Origin: Aquila chrysaetos chrysaetos
Lineage: Eukaryota > Chordata > Aves > Accipitriformes > Accipitridae
Reading direction: 5' to 3'
NCBI RefSeq assembly: GCF_900496995.4
Contig: NC_044027.1
Coordinates: forward strand, 17,570,743-17,634,742
Length of the DNA stretch: 64,000 nt
The translations under genes and the position numbers were made by a program. Of the stretch, positions 27,101-41,100 are shown piece by piece. The notes beneath the pieces were generated by a model that was not told the origin of the DNA, searched no databases, and saw only the letters and a list, made by a program, of their open reading frames with translations. The number at the start of each line of letters is the position of its first letter. Within the stretch, counting starts at the first letter, position 1.

Positions 27101-29089
27101 AGCATGAACAAATAATTGAGGACATAAACCAGAAAAAAAAAGCCAGATTGAATATAAGCCAAAATGCTGATGAGACAGTACATCAGTCTCTGCTTTATAG
27201 TGAGGTGGGACCCAGAAGAGGATACAGAGCCTCTTCTCAGGGGACTTACTGAAATTCAACCCATGACAGCAGTGATTGCCACTGCTGTAGGGTAACAAGA
27301 AATGTGCTTTATCTCTATTTGTTTGTCTGTCTTGTATTCACACACCTTCCACGAATAGCTGAGGCAATGGCAAGTATAGCCTTGGGACCTGCAGAACTTC
27401 AGCATATATGAGAGGATATTTGTGGGAAGCAAATTTACAATTCAGAAATGGAAAAATTTCACAGGAAACCAATGTCTAAGGACCATCCAACCAAGGAAGA
27501 GAAGCAGCATTGAATTATCAGCCTAGTCTTGGCCATTATATGTTGATTGTAGTAGTTTTGGTTGTAACCACAGATCCAGGAATTAGCTGTGAGTAACTCT
27601 GGGGCAAAGAGTTGCAGAAACCAAGTCTCCCAAAGCAATGCATGGGCAACATGCAAACAGAAGGCAAATTCGCCAACTGAGATACACCTTAAGGGATGCT
27701 TAGCCTTCTGCAGCCATAATCTCGGGAGGGTTTAAGAAATGCCCTGGCAGGCCTCAGTCCAGGATGTCACTGCCCATTGAAGCCCATCAGAAAGATGATC
27801 TGTGAAAAGTATGAGAACGAAGAGGAGAGTGAATCACTGCTATAGCAAAAGTTTTTCTGCTGCTACCCATTCCAGGTTGTCTTTGACCAAGGTGGCAGCT
27901 GCCATTCTCCTGGGCTGTCCAGGCAGAAACTGGGGCCCAGAGCCTCCCAGCACTGAGAGTGCTTCATCTCCTGTCTGCGAGCTCAGTTTGCCCTCTGCTG
28001 TTTGCTGAATAAACTGTTCCCTCTGGTTAATCCAAAATGGGAGGGTAAGAACAGCAGGACTTGAACAACCAGAATGGTTACCCCCAGATTTCAAATACTT
28101 AAACTTAAAAACTGTGACACTTAAAAAAAGTGACAAAGGGGGGGAAAGCCTTATCTGAGACTTTAGCATACACTGACTTTATATTCTCAAACTTTTCTTT
28201 ACAATCACAAAGACCAGAAACCCTTTTTTTCATTTCCCCCTAAATAAAAGGCAATATTCAGAATTAAACCCCCTTCTCTCTTGAGACCAGGGATTCAGGT
28301 GTGACAGAGAGTGCTTCTGAGAGCAGGATCAAAGGCTGATGAACCCACAGAGGAAGGTGTGAGGAGAGGTGCCCTAGGATGACAAGAGGTGCTCTGCAAC
28401 GAGGAAAGGTGCCCTGTGATGAGGACTCAGATAGGTCTGGTTTCTCCCCCTGCTCTGGCACCATATTCTCTCCCCATCCCAGAATTGCAGAGCTGCTTCC
28501 ACCTGGGCCCCAGGTTGGTTGCCCTGCTCCTCTGCTGCCCTGCCCTCTCCTCAGCAGCCATCCAGCCCTGGGAGCGGTCATCGCCAGGATGCCGGACGCC
28601 CTGGAAAGGACGCAAGGGCTTGTCAAGAAAGCTGCTGGCATCTTGCCACATGTTTGCAAGCTGAGATCAGCCTTCAGGCTCCTTTTGCTGCTGTTTGTTT
28701 TCTGCTCTGTTCCTAACAGCCTCTCCCTGTGCTGTCGCTACTGTCGCCCTGCACAGAGGGGCTCAAACAAAGGTGTGGCGACGGTTGATGGCAGGCTGGG
28801 CTGGTGGGACTCCTCTGGACGTCGTCCCACGCCTCCCAGCACTCATGGGCAGGGCAGGGACTGACCTGGTGCTTGTCTCGGAGGAACTTCTGCATTCCCA
28901 GCTGGTGCCGGGGAGCTGGTTCCTGTGGATGGCTCAGCCCAGGGAAGGAGCAGCAAATGGGATGTTCAGTGCTGACATCTTTCTTATACCTCCCTTTGGA
29001 AGTAGCTTCTGGGATTAGCCACTGCAGAAAGACTGCAGCCCTCTCACAGATCATCTCTAAAGTGCTTCTCTACATGCTTTTGCACAGCT

Positions 29090-29133
29090 CCTAAGTGGAA
29101 ACTTTGTTCCATGCATGGATAAGGCTTCGAAAG
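29090..29133 (+). CDS. CCDC187: CCDC187 start-codon exon
   Basis: ATG at 29,115 gives MDKASK plus one base before the perfect donor AAAG|GTAAGT (phase 1). An in-frame TAA lies upstream near 29,057 with no ATG between, which fixes this start. CTTTTGCACAG ending at 29,089 looks like an acceptor, so the 5' UTR may begin in an earlier exon. An ATG four bases upstream (29,111) opens a three-codon frame that ends just inside the main frame. The following exons match the CEP350 N terminus in phase, which is the main support. Confidence 0.65.
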
Positions 29134-32100
29134 GTAAGTGTTCATCAGGCAGTAACGGGGACATGATCATACAGTCATTACCTCAAGTGAGTGCACTAGA
29201 CTCCCGAGCTCCCAGGGCAGTTCTTCAAGGTGTATTGGTCCAGAGCAGGACATTTACCAAGTGTGTCATATCCCTGTCTCTCCCCAAGACTCCTTCACAA
29301 GGCTGAGGAAATTAATAACAACAGGTAACATTTGCAAACACCACAGAAATGTAAATGATGAGGGTCTTTATGGGCAGTCAGCAATTATAGATGAGAAAAA
29401 ACATATATAGGCATAAAAATTGACCTAGGCTTCTCAAAGGGCAGCAATGACTAGTCCTTTTGCATGGTTATTTCAGACATGGCTATCCAGTAAGCAGAGC
29501 TCTAGCACAGCTGGAAGATGGATAACAGTTTCGCATCTGGAGAATCAGATCGTCTAGCTGGTACGTGGCTAATGAGATTCCATTTTCCTCTGTACAGTCA
29601 TAGCAGAGACTTGAATAACTTTATTTTAAACCAAGGATTTATTGCTTATTGAAAGACTTTAGTGCTTAGTTTAATCTGGATTGCATGACTTCAAACACAA
29701 TGGAGCAAATATTTTGAAGTTTGGAGAGTGCTGGACAGTTTTGTAACTGTGCTTGTAGCTCCTACAGCAACACCAAAACTCCCCATTTCATGCTGCTTTC
29801 TAACAAAAACCTGCTCTATGAATCTTCCTCAGCCTGAAGTCGTCAAGACTCAGTTACTGTTGGATGTATGCAAAAAGTTCACACTAGGAGCTTCTCTATA
29901 TCTGATGTGTTGCTTTGTTTTTTCTGTAAAAAGACATGAGCCATTCTTACTCTCACAAATAATCCTGTATGGGTCTTTTTTTGTAAGTAACCACTACCAA
30001 ATAGGACTGAATTGGGAAATTCAGCTCAGTCTTTCTTAAATACATGCAAAACCACCAGCTAATATCAGTGAGGATTTTGCTGAATAAGCACTAACATAGC
30101 TTAAAGAGCATTAGCTCTGACAGAACTAAGAACACACTGACAGCAAGCTGTATATAAAAGCAGTCCAGACACAAGTTTTCAGGAGCAGTTCTGTGTTTCA
30201 GCCACCAGCTCTATAATTTGTTCTGGCTTGGGGATGAGGGGAAATTGTCTATATGCGTGAAGAGATGCTAAAACGTGTCTTTCATCTCTTGCTTCCACAG
30301 ATGTGGCCTTGGCTTGGAAGAGTCTTCAGAAAGCCAAAGCAGTGGTACGTGCGGTTCGGGGAACACTTGCTGTCACATACTTTTATCACTTCCTGTCAGC
30401 TACCTGTGCATCACCTCCACAGAGTTTTCTTTCACGGAAACAGTGTTACTGAAAGCAATGTAAACGTGCCATTTTGTTTGTTCTTTTGCAATGAACATAT
30501 AACCCCTTTAATCATTTGCTAAATGACAAAAAGAGGATAAGGAGAAAAGCAAGAAATCTTAACAAATTTCACAACACTCTTCAAAATTAATGACAAGAAC
30601 AGATAAAGGTTTGCCTTGCTTGTGATTGAAGCCCTGAGCAGAATAATAGCTGACACACACTGAGCTGGGACACCCTCTGAATTCTCCCTGTCTTATTGTC
30701 CTCTTAGTAGGAAACATAATAATGCTTATGCCAGGCACAGCAGCTGCAATTGTAATAGTGAAATTGCTTGGATGAATATATAATATCCAAATGCATGCAG
30801 TGTTGCTTGCGCAGTCAAGATGTGACACTAGTATCACACTGTTGAAGTTGCTATTGGCTGGGGTTATTCCCAGCTTATGCTGTTTTTAAAAACATCAGAG
30901 CAGCTCTGGTAAAAATCTGAGGCACACATACATGCAAAGTGTAAATAATGGAGAGAGGTGATTTCATCTCTTATCTTCCCAGTCAACTGCATTCTTTCCA
31001 ACTGTAGGAAATACCACATGGAACATGCTCAGACATGCCAGTATTTACAGAGTAACTAGGAGCTGCAAAATTAATCAGAGAAACAGTGTATGCCAGCAAA
31101 AGGCTACCACAGAAAAAAAACCATATGTCTCCCTTCAAAAGAAAAATCTGCCTTTTCACAGCTACAAAGGATTGAAAACAAATTTTATCATCAAACGTGG
31201 AGTTGTGCCAAATCACAGGCAGCCAGAAGAAAGCTTTGGCATGAAAAAAGCTTTGGTGAGTTCTGAGCTACTGGGAAACTGCTGAGACAGGGGGACTGCT
31301 TTGGTGCTGGAGGGAAGGGAAGGTGACAAGAGATAGTGAAAGGCTCTCTTTATTGATGAAAATCAATCAGCTTTCTACTAATGTTCCCAGAAGAATATCA
31401 CAATGCACAAGGAGTCACACCTTGCTGGAGAGAGCTCAGGCAAAAGATGCAGCATTAATACCCAGCAGCTACAGAAAAGTAAAAGCTACTTGTGCTTGTC
31501 CTCTGAAGTTTTTTTTCCTAGACATAACTGAAGTGATGTAAATACAGCATTTTGTTTGTTTACTTTGCAGGAAATACATAATGTGTTTAAAATCATCTCT
31601 AAAAGACAAAATGGGATAAGAAAAAAGCAGGAAATTTAACCAAATTCCAGAAGACTCTTAAAAACTAATAACAAGAACAGACTTCACTTGTTATTTTTGC
31701 ATCTGCTAGGTATTTGGTTTTGAGATGGCTTATTGGCTGGGAACAGTTTAAGCTGCCAGCCTTTAATATTTATGGATGCTATTTCCTCCCTAAGCAGTAG
31801 GGCTTTGCACCATGCTCATGGAGATGGCTCACTGCCTGGGCCCCAGTCTCAGTAACAAGGATAGCAAGAGAGGTGTGTTGAGCAGATCTGTTAAAAGCTT
31901 TTCTGGAGCTTGTGGTTTTGCATGTGAATCTTTTTTCTTGCTCCCAAGCCATTTGAACAAGGGAAGGAAAGAGGAGATGAATGTTTCTCACTGGGTTTAA
32001 ATGACGGGGCATGATGTGACCTGGTGGAGCACACTTTAACACCATATACTGTGGTACTCAAGTAGCTGGGACACAGGGTACTAAAGGTAACATGGGTTTC

Positions 32101-35100
32101 TGTGCAAGCTAGTAACCAAATACTCAGTCTGCCCTGCAGACCAGGGTGGCATGGAGACAGTGTACACAGAGATTTTTACACCAAAGAACAAACTCTCACT
32201 TTTCCATCCCAGAACTGCAATGCTGGCAGGCTCATTACCAAGTACAAATGAAATCGTACCCAGGTATCCAAAGGGCCAGATTAGGTTGGGGAATAGTCCC
32301 CAGTAAAAGGAACTGTTTTAATTTAAAGGTTAAGGAACATTTTTGACATTTTGACATTGACATAATTTTGCTATGGTGTAGATGGCAAGAAGAACAAAGA
32401 TGAAACAGCCTCAAATGAGAAAAAGAGCAATGAGATTCCTCCAGCCTGCAGGTAAATAATAACCTTAACGTACAGCATTTGGTGGATGAAAAGACGAAGG
32501 CACACGTGAAGGGGTTTAACATTCTGGGATGTAGGACTTCAGAAAAAGTTTAGCACCTTACTATTTATTAGAAAAAAAGAAAAAGTCACCAAACAATTTC
32601 ACCCTTGGAAATGCTGACCAACAAGACAGTGGAAAAGCCAATGCCCTGACATGAATTCTCTGTGTTAGTCTATCTGCCCATTCTTGTAATAACTCTTGTC
32701 AGACCACTGTTTGCTTTGCACTTCCCCAAATATTATCTTCATTTGCCAAACTGTTGGTAACTGGGAAAATGCTGATCCTTTGGAGACACTGAGATCACCA
32801 TCGGAGCATGTTGCAGAAATTCAGCTGTCATTCATATTAGCAGTATATTGAACAATTTCATAATACACCCCTACATATTCAGTCTTGTTTTTCTTTTTCT
32901 TAAGAAAGGGAAACTGTGCTGCTCTCTCCTCTGCTTGGTCACAGACCTGTTTCCTCGAGAGCCCTGCTGTGAGCTCTGACCCATCCAGAATGATCCCTCT
33001 GTTCCCCAGGGAGGACTCACACTCATCACCTTGCAGCCCTGCCAGGAGGGAGGCTGCAGATGGCAAAGGCACACTTGGGACACAATCACCTGCAAAGAGC
33101 CTGTACCGACCAAGAGGGGACAATTTCAGGGAGCAGGCAGATTCAAGAGGTCACACAGTACAAAAGGAAAAATCTCCCTGCTCTCTGCATCACCCACCTC
33201 ACTCCCCTGCAGGGAGCAGTCCATTCTCAGCTGTCCCACCTGGCAGCAGGAGCAACACTCCTGTGCCCACGGCTGTCTTGCTTCCTACATGCCACCTTTC
33301 ATCAGCCAGCAAGCCCAGTGATCAGGAACTGGAAGAGTTGGGGAAAAAAACACCTCAAAATAAATTAGAGCAACTCAAGAAGAGAATCCAGGAGCAGAAG
33401 CAAAAGCAGCAAGTAGCATCTCAGGAGCAGAAGTGCCTGATTTCTGCCTACGCTAAAGAGCCACTGCAAAAAAGACCCCTGAAGAGAAAGGTGTGCAAAG
33501 TGGCGTCTGCTCCTCCTCCTCCAGTTTACAGAGGTCAGTAGTAGTCTGGCATCTATGGAGAAACTGTGTATTACCTAGCAGTGCTTTGGCACAGCTGAAT
33601 AACTAACCACACAGCTACCACCCCACACTTTGGTATATGTGGGGCAGCAACCATGTTCATGTGATAAATTCATTTACTTCTGCAGCCCTTGGGGGAGCTA
33701 TAAACATCCCTGTGCTATACATATCAACCTGCTTACTAAGTTCACTTCTCCACTGGATTTACTCCCCAGCATGCACAAATTTATAAATTTCTTTCCACAA
33801 AATAGTAAAGAATTTGCTGCAAATATATTATTTTCTCCCCTTTCCTCCCACATTCTTCCTTTTGCCACATATAAAGCATGAAATGGAAAACAGCAGCACA
33901 GTACTGTGGAGAGGCACCACAGGTATTTAAAGCAGGAATTGTGTAGTTCAGAGGCATTACAGGGGATTTAACAGTTCATTCAGTGGAACTAGTGTGGATC
34001 TGAAAGCAAATATTATTAGACTTCCTTATCCTGCTTTGCTGCTAAATTTGGGCCTGAAGAACCATTCATCTACAGCTGTCACTTTAGTTTAGTGTGATTT
34101 AAGATCTCAGATTGGTGTGAGTAATGCATGGACTCAAGAGCAAGGACTGCCTACGGCTAGCCCAGTTAGCCTGCCCGCTTGGCAATCTTTTCAGCCAACG
34201 GGGGATTACTGAGGGTATATTAGACTAGAGAAGACGAGCTGAAAAGCTGTACATAATAAATCTTATTGCTATAATGGCATTAGTGTTAATTCATTGGGCA
34301 CTATGATCCCTGTCACACACCACAAGCTTCCACGGGCGTTTCCCTTAGATTTGCTCCAAATCACCTTTTACAGCGATGTATGGATGTATTTTATGGTGCT
34401 TACCTTGGGTCTGTGGGAGCACACATCTGTGCTGCCGTCTCCTCCTTTCAGCTGAATCAGGCAGTGCTTTCTGTCATCACTGCACAGCGTTACCCCTCCT
34501 AATACCCAGAAGCCAAAGCCACAATCCCTGCCGAGCCTCTTTTGAACATTCTCAGGGGGAAGGCTAGTTTAGTTTGTTTTTAACCCGGATCATTTTATGT
34601 AACTGAGATAGGGAACTACCAGACAAACAGTTCAACTTGCAGAACAGAGGCAGAACAGAGGCTGAAGATTAACAGCTCCAGATGCTCGGTTCAGATGCAG
34701 GTTGTTCAGTTTGTCTGACTGTACTCTACCACTGAAAAAAGTGTGTCACAGCTGCTTTGCCAGATACTACCTCTGTCAGATACCTGCAGTCTGGCCTAGG
34801 AAGCCTGCTTCTGCTTTTCACACGTACAGGTGCTCAGTGCTATTGGATACCAGCATTTGCACTGCTCCTTATAGCCTAACAGGTTTAAAGTATCTGTTTT
34901 TCTAGGTTTTAGTGCTGTGAACCTGAGGTCTGTTCTCTCCTTGCCTGATGAAGTTCACAGAATACCAGGCAGAGAAGACTTTACCATCCCTGGACAAGGG
35001 AGGGGTTATAACCCCCCCCCCCAAGATCCCAGGTTAGCAATACTCTATCATAACAGTTTGTTACAGGCAACTTGCCCAAGCATGCAGTGTTTGTGTACTC

Positions 35101-38100
35101 TGCAGAGGAAGGTTAGTCTGGATCTCCAGAGAGATGCCAAGGGTAAAGGTGTCCCATTGCACCCACTGGATGTGCCAGTTAGGTTAGGGCTGTTTGCATG
35201 GTACGCTGTTGTACGGGTAGATGGTGTCACGGACGTAACCTCAGGGATCCAAGCCAATGTTTGCTTTGCTGGGACATTTCCAGTGCCACCAGAAAATGTG
35301 TCCTGCTTGTTCAGTGACCAGTGTCATTAAAGACACTCCCACTTTTGCATTCCAACTGAATGGGGCTGGGTTTGGTTTGTTGTTGACAGCAGTCATGGCT
35401 GAAGTTTTATTTTAACTGCACACTAAAACTTTTCTGTGGGTTTTTTCCTCCTGATTAAAGACCAAAGAGAGAGAAGATCAGCACAGAGAATTCAAACACA
35501 AAGCCAGAGACAGCCTTCACCCAAGTCCTTTGTTCTGGAGAGAGCAGCAACAGGTAAAGGTAAGGATGAAAATCATGAGAAATTACACAGACCAATGGAC
35601 AAAACTGCTGGAGGTCAGTGGCATCTGGGCACTCACCTGCCAAAATCTTTAGCTGGTTATTAAAACAATACCAAATCCTAGGATTCCACAGTCAAGGACC
35701 AGAGCCCAGTTATACCAAGCAGGTAACAAAGAAAACCACTGAAGGAACAGACAAAAATCAGTATTTGTTCAAGGAGGCAGAAGATGACCACCAGCAGTAC
35801 AAGGACACAAGGCTTAATTTCTGGGTTAGCTGCTGGTGAATCATGCTGAGGCCCCCAGGTTGGGGTATCAGACTGGCCACTTTCTGTCACTGGATTTTTG
35901 GGTAAAGCTTGGCAAGTCACTGCCATACACCCCCCCACTGCCGGGCACTCCATGTGCAAAGGATTTGCTGGATGCTTCGTGCCTGTGCCCACAGGCATTA
36001 CCCAAGAACCCACCTTTGTCCAAGAACCCACCTTTGTTACCTTTGACAATTTGTCACACCATTGCCTGCAGCAGTTGAATTCCAGACCTGCCAGGATTAA
36101 AAATCATCAGAAATGAAAAATAAGCCATATGGCCTAGGTGGGAAGAGCTGTCTGTCACCTGTTCAGTTCTGTGTTCCCTAATGAATTAAGAGTGCCACCA
36201 GAAGGCAGGGATTTCCTGGCCGCAAAATGGGGACCAAATCAAACTAGTGAAAAGTCAGATGAATTATCCACAACCTTACTACAAAGTCAACAGCAGGAAC
36301 AGGAGTCCCAGTCACTAGTTCTCAGTTTTCTTTGACCCGTATGTCTAAGTGCACATTTGAATTACTGGAGTAATTTTGCCCATTTAGTGCTATTACTTTG
36401 CCTAGGAAATGGTTGTATTCAGACTTTGTGGGGAACAGGGCAGATAGTGGAAGTGCTACCTGTGCTGCTCACTCAAAGCAGTTGTATTTTACACTAGCCA
36501 AGGTACTAGGTATGTAACTTGTGTGAAACAGAAAGAAAAAAATCCAAGCTATCTAATACCATGCAGATGAAATTATGAGCATAGTGGCATCGTGTGCTCT
36601 ACTACCTAAGTGCTATTTAAAATGCATGAAATATATAATAATTTCATTCTCCCTCCTTTTTTTTTTTTTTGTTTTAATGGATTGTTTGAAAAATGGCTTG
36701 ATCTTCCTCTGAGAGTGGGTCATAATAAGACCATGCCACATGAAGCATTCATCATTGTAACTGCCAGTGTCATGGTATCTTTATTGGCTATTAGTTTCTG
36801 TCAGTGAAAGAGCCAAGGCAGGGCTATGAAGAGATGAATGAGGGGCAGGGGTCAGAGCTAGAGTACTCAGGAATTTGATGAATTATAAATTTGCTGTAGT
36901 TAACAAAAAATTAAGTCACAACAGCTATAAAATATTCATCTGTTCATAGGTAGAAAAAAACCACGAGAATATTTATATCAAAAGATTTTCTTCTAGCAAC
37001 TGTTTTCATCAGAAATGCAGGCTGCTCTTGAACTTTAGCATAATAGTTTCTGTAGTTAATAAACACTGTGTAGATAAAAAAGATTTAATTGAAATCAGAC
37101 AACATGGTGAAGTAAAGGTTGTTAGATCTACATATTACTTTGTCAGTTGCATTCAGCAAACCTAAGACAGCATACCAAATAAATGCATCCTGCATTTTTA
37201 ATACTGCTAAACTAGAAAACAAAGTAATACAGCAAGGTGTTTCATTAAAGACACTGATGGATCTTAGCCCTCCTAAGCCCAACAGATTCTGGCAATGCCA
37301 TCCATGGTTCCTCCTGTCAGACACTGAACAAACTGCATAGATCTAGTGAATAATTCCTCCGAAGACTTCCCAAGTAAATCCACATGATTATAGGAAGTGG
37401 CTTCAGCCCCACAGAGAGCGAAGCTCTTCCTTGTCTGAAAAACATCATTCCCTTGTGACACGGCCTAAACTGCATGATTAAGATGCGCCTCCAGAGCATC
37501 TCAGAGTCTGCTGCAAATTCAGCTGATGTAAGTGGCTGTGACTCTATCAGTGGCGATGGTACAGAGCCCAGGACTGTTAGCTGAGAAGATGTTGCCTTAT
37601 AGCTGTTGTTCACAAAGCAAAGGGGAATCTCAGGACAACCCCATTAACCAGTCAGTCTCTGAAAGTGCTTCGTGTCCAACAGATGATTCTCAGAGGTGCT
37701 GCACACAGTCAGCTCAGCACATAGACAAGTTTACTGAACAGAAGCTGGAAAAGCCTGACACAGTCAGTTGACTGAACCACATCTTTGAACTGAGGCTGAT
37801 ACTGACTTAAGAGTAAAATCTTTTCTTTAAGAAAAAGCTTTAATTTTTTCATTGGGGGAGAATTTGGTGGGGACGATTTCCATGCAAAAACCAAGTAAGT
37901 ACTTGTTTAGTCACCTTCTGCTGGAGAAGTGGTTGCAATAAATACATAATTATGCCAGTGCAAGTATTGGCATCCTGTGAATGCAATCTGAAATTATGAA
38001 GTAAAACAGTGATAAATGTTGTCTATTATGTGACACCACCTATTAAGCAAGAATAATTTGTTTGTGCTGCATACTGCATCGTTTATTTTTGCATTATACA

Positions 38101-41100
38101 TTGTCCCTCGTCCTGTATCGTTCATTGATTCTTTCACACTGCATCCTGCTGATTCTTACCAGTTTAAAAATGAATTATTTTACTCTAGTGAGTTTGAAGT
38201 AATCACAAGGAAAATAATATTTTCACTATCCCCCTCCCTCCAGGTCTCAAATCTGTTGGCACCCAGCAAGTACCAGCTGTCTGCAGCTGCTATCATAGAA
38301 GGATGCTCTCAGATGCTCTCAGGTCGATGTCCCGACCTCTTCTTAGTGTTCTTGAGGACTCTGGGAGTCAAGGGTTTCTCAGTAAAACTTGTAAGAACCG
38401 TGTGAACATGCTACAAGTGTTAAATTATATAAATGCTAATGGTAATGCCTTAGGAAATCACTTAACCTTCATTTGTTGCCCTCATCTGATTCATGAACCG
38501 GCTCTCTGTCAGTTGGTGAATAGACCCTAGCAGAGTTACAGCCTCCAAAGTTCGAGTGCTTTAAAACCTTTTTGTTATCAAAGTAGCATCAACTTTTTTT
38601 TTAAACCTGCTCTGACTGAAACTTTTTAGATCTACCCACACCTTGAGTCTGATTCCTGGAAAACACCATCAAAAAGATTTATAATACAGTTACAACTTTC
38701 TTTCAAAGAACATGTGAGGGTTTAATAATTAAATACAAATCCTCTGTTTCAGGTGTGAAGGTACCTGGTGCTTCTGCATGGAGAGAAGGTCAGAAGTTAG
38801 CTAGAAAGTTGCTTGGTCCACTCCCTACATTTCCAAATCTGAGGAGCACAGCTGAAGAGCAGACCACAGCAAATGGCTTTGGTACAGTTGCCTCTCTACA
38901 ACACTAGTAGTTCTGGCACACAAACAAAAAAGTGGTTTATTAAAACTAGTTGAAACAAGACGTTTCAAGGGCCTATCTTTAATGACTTTGCAATAGCTCA
39001 CTTGTCAGGTTAACAACCCCCCAGAACAATTACTAAAGCTGTTGTCCATGGTCAGCTGGCACATTGAATCCATTGTGGTTTTGAAGAGACAATGCAAATG
39101 TACTGTGTCCTTAAAATAAGACTTGTCTGGATCATATCACAGGTTATGTCTCCCCAGCAGAGATACAGCATCAGCTCCATATCCCACACATACTAGCATA
39201 CTCTGCTTTTTAGCTGTGTCGGTTTGCCAGACGCAGCTGTAGAGCTTCCTGGGGTCTACCAACAGCTGAGGCTGGCCACTGAGTTCTCACTGTGCTACAC
39301 TGACAAGCATAAGAGGTTTATGAGATAAATGGTTTCACTGCCCATGTATATTAAATTCTATTTGTATTGAAGGGCCACAAAGTACACATAATTTGTATAA
39401 CTGGCCACTGCAACTTCAAATTTCACCCTTACAGATTTATCTTCTTCCTAGAACATTGCAGATTTTACAACAGACGTACAAGCCTGGGCTACACATGCAA
39501 ATAGTCCTCAGACCTATAGTAGGAAGCATGTTTTGAGATCACATGATAGATACAGGAATTGGTACATCTCTGAAGTAATAACACCACTGTTGTTTCCAAA
39601 TGCTTTCCACAGAACCTGGTAAAGGATTTGAATTCAAAAGCTGTGTGGTTACCCCCAGCAACACTATTGAAAGGGGCAGCAATGCACCAACCAAGGATAC
39701 AAAACAAATACTCAGGAATTTACACTTGCAAAGCCAGTATCATGATGAACACAGACATATGAGGCTCCCAAAAGATACTGCAAAAGGAAAGGTAGAAGTT
39801 CTGCAGCAATACCTCAGGATCCATTCTCCTTCACCTGGACCTCGAGGCATAACTCCCTCTGCCTTCAGTGGGGAAAAGATACAGTCTTCATTAATGAAAG
39901 ATGGGGCCAAGCCCAGCACCTCAGGAAACTGCAGCAGAGGAAAAAGCACATCTTCTCAGAGACAGAAAGGCTCAAGCAGCTCTGCACAGAAAGGATCTGA
40001 AAAAGAAAACCTTAAGCACCCTTCAAAGAGGAGGGTAAACATTAAAAAACATCACTCCTACAGCCCTGAAATTGTTCAGGAATTTATGTATCGAAAGAAT
40101 CAAGAAAGAAAGAAAAAAAGCCTAGAAGAGAAAAAGTCTTTGGTGCAGGCCACAGAGATGAGAAATAAGAGATTGCAAGAAGTATACAGGAAACAGAAAG
40201 AAGCTGTTGGAAGGAAAACATGTTCTGACCAGATGCGCAAGTTCATGGGGGAAACAGCTTCTGCCAAAGGAAGTCCTCAGTGTAAACTTAAGCAAGTAAG
40301 TCATAAAGAAGTGGCAGATTGAAAACCCTCCAATCTTGATCAGTACAGCACCATGCAGGAGATGAAACACTTCATACAAATGCTCTGAAGTGTCAGGGAG
40401 AAAAAGTTTTATCTGGAAAAATAGAGCAAATATCTTCTAATTATGGCAAGAACTGCTGGGCTCATTAGTAAGGCTGGAACCCTTGACTTCAGGGCCAAAA
40501 GCCTGGAAATCTCCATTGCTTAAGCTAAAAGAGCAGGTTTGTTGTTTGGTGCATGCAGTTTTCCAGTTACATGAACCAATTATTAAGTGGAACAAAAGCC
40601 AGATATTACCCTCATGTTGCCTAGCTATTTAGTGCTTACACTAATGGTCACTTCTGTTTCAGGAACAAACCAGTGGTGGAATCCTGGAGAGGAGTTTCAT
40701 GGCCTGGGTGGATAAAACATCCTGTACTCTATTAAGTAAAGATCACGGAGGCAGGTACTCAGACATAAAAAGCATCCTAGAAAGCTTCTTTCTCAGGACA
40801 CTCTGCAGACTTTTCACAGTATTCTGTTGTAAACCATACATAATAGAGCAATGGACTAATGTACTGTCATATCTCACCTTAAGGTCAGCCTCACTGCACC
40901 GTGGTCCAGAGAGGTTACAGAACCTGGGAGCACCTGGGAGCGCTTTCGAACATGGAAGGACACCGATGCTCTGGCTCTCCAGGTTGAGGCAAACTTTTCA
41001 GCCTACTTTTATGTTTTCTGTTTTTAAATAATAATTATTCCTTGCCAGCCCCAGGCTGATTTTTCTCCACATCTGTCAGCAGTTCATGTTCCATCCTGAA

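Larger units (their letters stand above)
12170..29089. other. Intergenic region between divergent GPSM1 and CCDC187
   Basis: About 17 kb between the GPSM1 island and the first recognised CCDC187 exon. It contains three CR1 LINE fragments, a 260-codon minus-strand open frame, a 19-G run, a TATA-like plus X-box pair near 24.1 kb, and a GC-richer stretch at 28.4-28.9 kb. I recognise no conserved protein-coding exon. One or more non-coding 5' exons of CCDC187 may lie here, because an acceptor-like sequence precedes the start-codon exon. Confidence 0.6.

Noticed and set aside
28379-28864. 161-codon plus-strand open frame upstream of CCDC187
   Set aside because: GC-richer DNA with no link in phase to the start-codon exon, where an in-frame stop lies just upstream.
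35859-36335. Plus-strand frames at 35.86-36.34 kb as a long CCDC187 exon
   Set aside because: In-frame TGA and TAG at 36,114-36,137 interrupt them, and no CEP350 similarity is seen.
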